A stretch of 64,000 bases of DNA from Xiphophorus maculatus (Eukaryota > Chordata > Actinopteri > Cyprinodontiformes > Poeciliidae). The stretch spans positions 8,200,024 through 8,264,023 of the forward strand of contig NC_036457.1 in NCBI RefSeq assembly GCF_002775205.1, written 5' to 3'. The stretch's first letter is position 1; each line of letters opens with the position of its first letter. Positions 61,688-64,000 of this stretch are shown here, one piece after another. The translations under genes and the position numbers were made by a program. The notes below the pieces were generated by a model. It was not told the origin of the DNA. It worked only from the letters and a program-made list of their open reading frames with translations, and did not search any database.

Positions 61688-63717
61688 TTAACTGGAGCCT
61701 CTGCAGCTGAATTAAAAAGAGGCGCTGGGGAATACTGTTAACTCCAGCCTACATTGTTTACAGAAAGGCAGAAAACAGCAGCTGTGTGAGAGTTCATGTC
61801 GGCCTGCTCTCCCTCCAGGCTCCTTACATTTATCACATTACCTTATTTATCCACATTTTTATGAATGTGAAGTCGACATCTTTAGCTTAATCCTGCTAAA
61901 GGATTAAGCTGTATTGGGCTAAAATTTGACATTTAAAACGCCTTTATAGGATTCCAGAAAAAATGTAAGAATCTTTTTTTTTTCTTGACATCATTTTGAG
62001 TTTAGTTATAAATCTTCAAACATGGAAGTTGTTTTGAAGTAGTTTTCTTTAGCTTTTTTGTGTGTGTTTGTTTTACTCTTATTGTGTTATATAGTATACA
62101 AGTTGGTAGAAAACATTAAAATAATAGCAGGAAAATAGAAATATTGTTAGGTTTATATCAAAATATAAAACAAAAATAAAACATGTTTAGCATTAAGATA
62201 TAACGTATTATTTTAAAACATACATGTGTAAATTTGAAGTTAATGAGATACTTTTGCATTAAAATTTTAAGTAAGTGATAGTTTGTGTTTTAGTGCTACA
62301 CTCAAGGGACAAAGCAATACTAAGTAAAGGAGAAAAAAGGAAGTGGATAGTTTGTGCAGTTACTACATTAAGATGATAATGTTTATATTGTTTAAATATG
62401 TGTAAATGTGATACTGTTAGAGCTTTGTACAAACTGGAGGCTGTATGTTATTGTTCAATAGTTAATGCATAATTTACATAAAAGGTTTTGACTGTTGACG
62501 CATGCCCTTCAGAAAAAAAAGCACTTACTTCATTAAATATGTTAAGGATTTAAAAATATAAGCTAATTTCTCGAACCTCTGTTTTTTTAGAGCTGCTGTT
62601 GATTGGCTAAAAATGGTGCGAGTTTTTAATTTTTATACATTTGTCCTTTAGGTAAACAATGAAAATCAGATTTTTAAGTATTTGCCGAACAATAACAATA
62701 GCCCATTCTACTATCTAAGAACATGAATACACGTCATGCATCTGTGGGCATTAGAAAATCGAAGCAACATTTATAAAAGCAATCTAAATTAACAAATCAA
62801 ATGTTATAGCTATTTCTGTGAAATAACTGCATGTTTCTGATACTTTTAAACATGCAAGCCACTTCAGAAAGAGACGTATGTGGAGCAGCAGAAGGATGCT
62901 GTGGTGCTCCCTCTCTCCTCCAGATGAAATACTGCCATGGCAACCAAACAAAGAAGGGGTGATGTGATGGCAGTCTGGATGAGCAGAACAAAGGACGGAA
63001 AGCACCGCTTGTGTTTGGCTGCCTAATAAAAATGATCATGGGGGACAGTGGTTGTTTTGTTGTGGCCTCTACTTTAAGAAATAGACTGTATTGTTAAGAG
63101 GCAGCTGTTTAGTTGTAGTTTCTGGTCTGTTTTTCATTTCCAGTCTTGTGTTTGTTTGTTTGTAACGCTCTGATGTAAGCATGAGACTCCTTAAACAGTA
63201 AGATGAGCGGTCATTTGTTCATTTCTAAATATGTTTTAGTATGTATATAGTTGAATGTTAGAATATTTTTAATGGATTTCACATGTCTTTTCAGTGCGTA
63301 CACCTTCCTGAAATTTATGGTGATGTGGACGCTGGTGCTGCTGGCAGACTTCATCCTTGAATTTAGATTGGAGTATTTGTGGCCATGCTGGCTGTTCTTT
63401 GGGAGTGTGTACACCACTTTCCACTGCCACGGGCTGGTGAGGACTCCCGCTGTGTGTTCTCATGTTCTGTACTGTAGCCCCAATAGTGAATGAAGCTATA
63501 ATAAGACACCATGACTATTTTTCTGTATTAAAAAAAACAACAAAACATATTTTTTCTGCAGCGAACTAAACTCACCTTGTTTATTTTCAGGTTATTTGTG
63601 TTGTTTTTGTTTGTGCCGCCTTCACACTGGACATCTTTTGTTTAATTTTTGTTCCTTTGCACTGGCTGTTTTTTGTGGCGAGCACCTACGTTTTATTCAA
63701 CTATATATGGCACACAG
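61377..63717 (+). CDS. maco1: Macoilin (MACO1/TMEM57), first three coding exons
   Basis: Macoilin is a multipass ER membrane protein of neurons with a C-terminal coiled coil. Coding exons: 61377-61453, 63295-63436, 63591-63717; the gene continues past the window, since exon 3 ends at a donor with one base of a codon left. The ATG follows a GC-rich leader and opens MKKRYVDANRLRKMRRLKIT, like the basic N-terminus of macoilin. Exon 2 gives YTFLKFMVMWTLVLLADFIL and EFRLEYLWPCWLFF; exon 3 gives CVVFVCAAFTLDIFCLIFVP and LHWLFFVASTYVLFNYIWHT. These match the first membrane helices of vertebrate macoilin closely. Which teleost paralogue this is cannot be decided here. Confidence 0.93.
61456..61490. 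repeat. (AGCCG)n pentanucleotide repeat
   Basis: Seven units with two substitutions, beginning two bases after the maco1 exon 1 donor GT (61454-61455). Confidence 0.85.
61644..61685. repeat. (CTG)14 repeat in maco1 intron 1
   Basis: Fourteen uninterrupted CTG units about 190 bp into intron 1. The open frames across it are repeat artefacts. Confidence 0.95.
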
Positions 63718-63804
63718 GTGAGTTTGTTCTATCTCTTTACCCACTGAAGTCACACACACACACGTACAGTATATATATATATATGCAGTATATACAGATA
63801 TATG

Positions 63805-63953
<149 letters not shown>

Positions 63954-64000
63954 CTATATATATGCCAAAAGATATGAAATTTGTCATCCATCCATCATCC

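Noticed and set aside
61517-61741. Open frames with polyalanine or polycysteine
   Set aside because: Created by the (CTG)14 repeat in maco1 intron 1; no splice or family support.

Overview
The window looks like teleost fish nuclear DNA. It is AT-rich, with intron-containing vertebrate genes (GT...AG splice sites, long introns), long (TA)n and (GATA)n arrays, fish-type L1 and L2 LINE fragments, decayed Tc1/mariner-like transposons and small palindromic MITEs. I could not name a species. All gene calls come from translated exons whose splice phases join, compared with remembered vertebrate families; no search was run.

Layout: (1) 1-782 is the 3' part of slc30a1 (zinc exporter ZnT1, plus strand), followed by a likely 2 kb 3' UTR. 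(2) About 2.86-19.3 kb is intergenic, with transposon remnants and several perfect hairpins. (3) 22,999-28,505 is rd3 (plus strand, two coding exons), probably with a noncoding first exon ending at 19,711. Its intron carries a 5'-truncated LINE-1 with a 12-bp target-site duplication. (4) 29,869-32,499 is a seven-exon minus-strand gene for a 172-residue Arg/Ser- and Lys-rich nuclear-type protein that I cannot name. (5) 34,262-41,868 is rhag (Rh-associated ammonia/CO2 channel), ten minus-strand exons, with an erythroid-looking promoter. (6) About 42.1-58.0 kb is intergenic with many repeats. (7) 58,065-60,528 is a broken CRISP-family gene (minus strand), with two in-frame TAG codons, lost cysteines and no signal-peptide exon found. 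(8) 61,377-63,717 holds the first three coding exons of maco1 (macoilin, plus strand), continuing past the window, with a perfect NRF1-type site upstream and a 147-bp GATA array in intron 3.

The genes do not form one pathway. Their interest is linkage: slc30a1-rd3 are neighbours on human 1q, RHAG-CRISP on human 6p, and MACO1 sits beside the RHD/RHCE genes on human 1p. The most distinctive unexplained sequence signal is a set of about a dozen unrelated short-loop inverted repeats with perfect arms scattered through noncoding DNA. The least characterised gene is the Arg/Ser/Lys-rich one.
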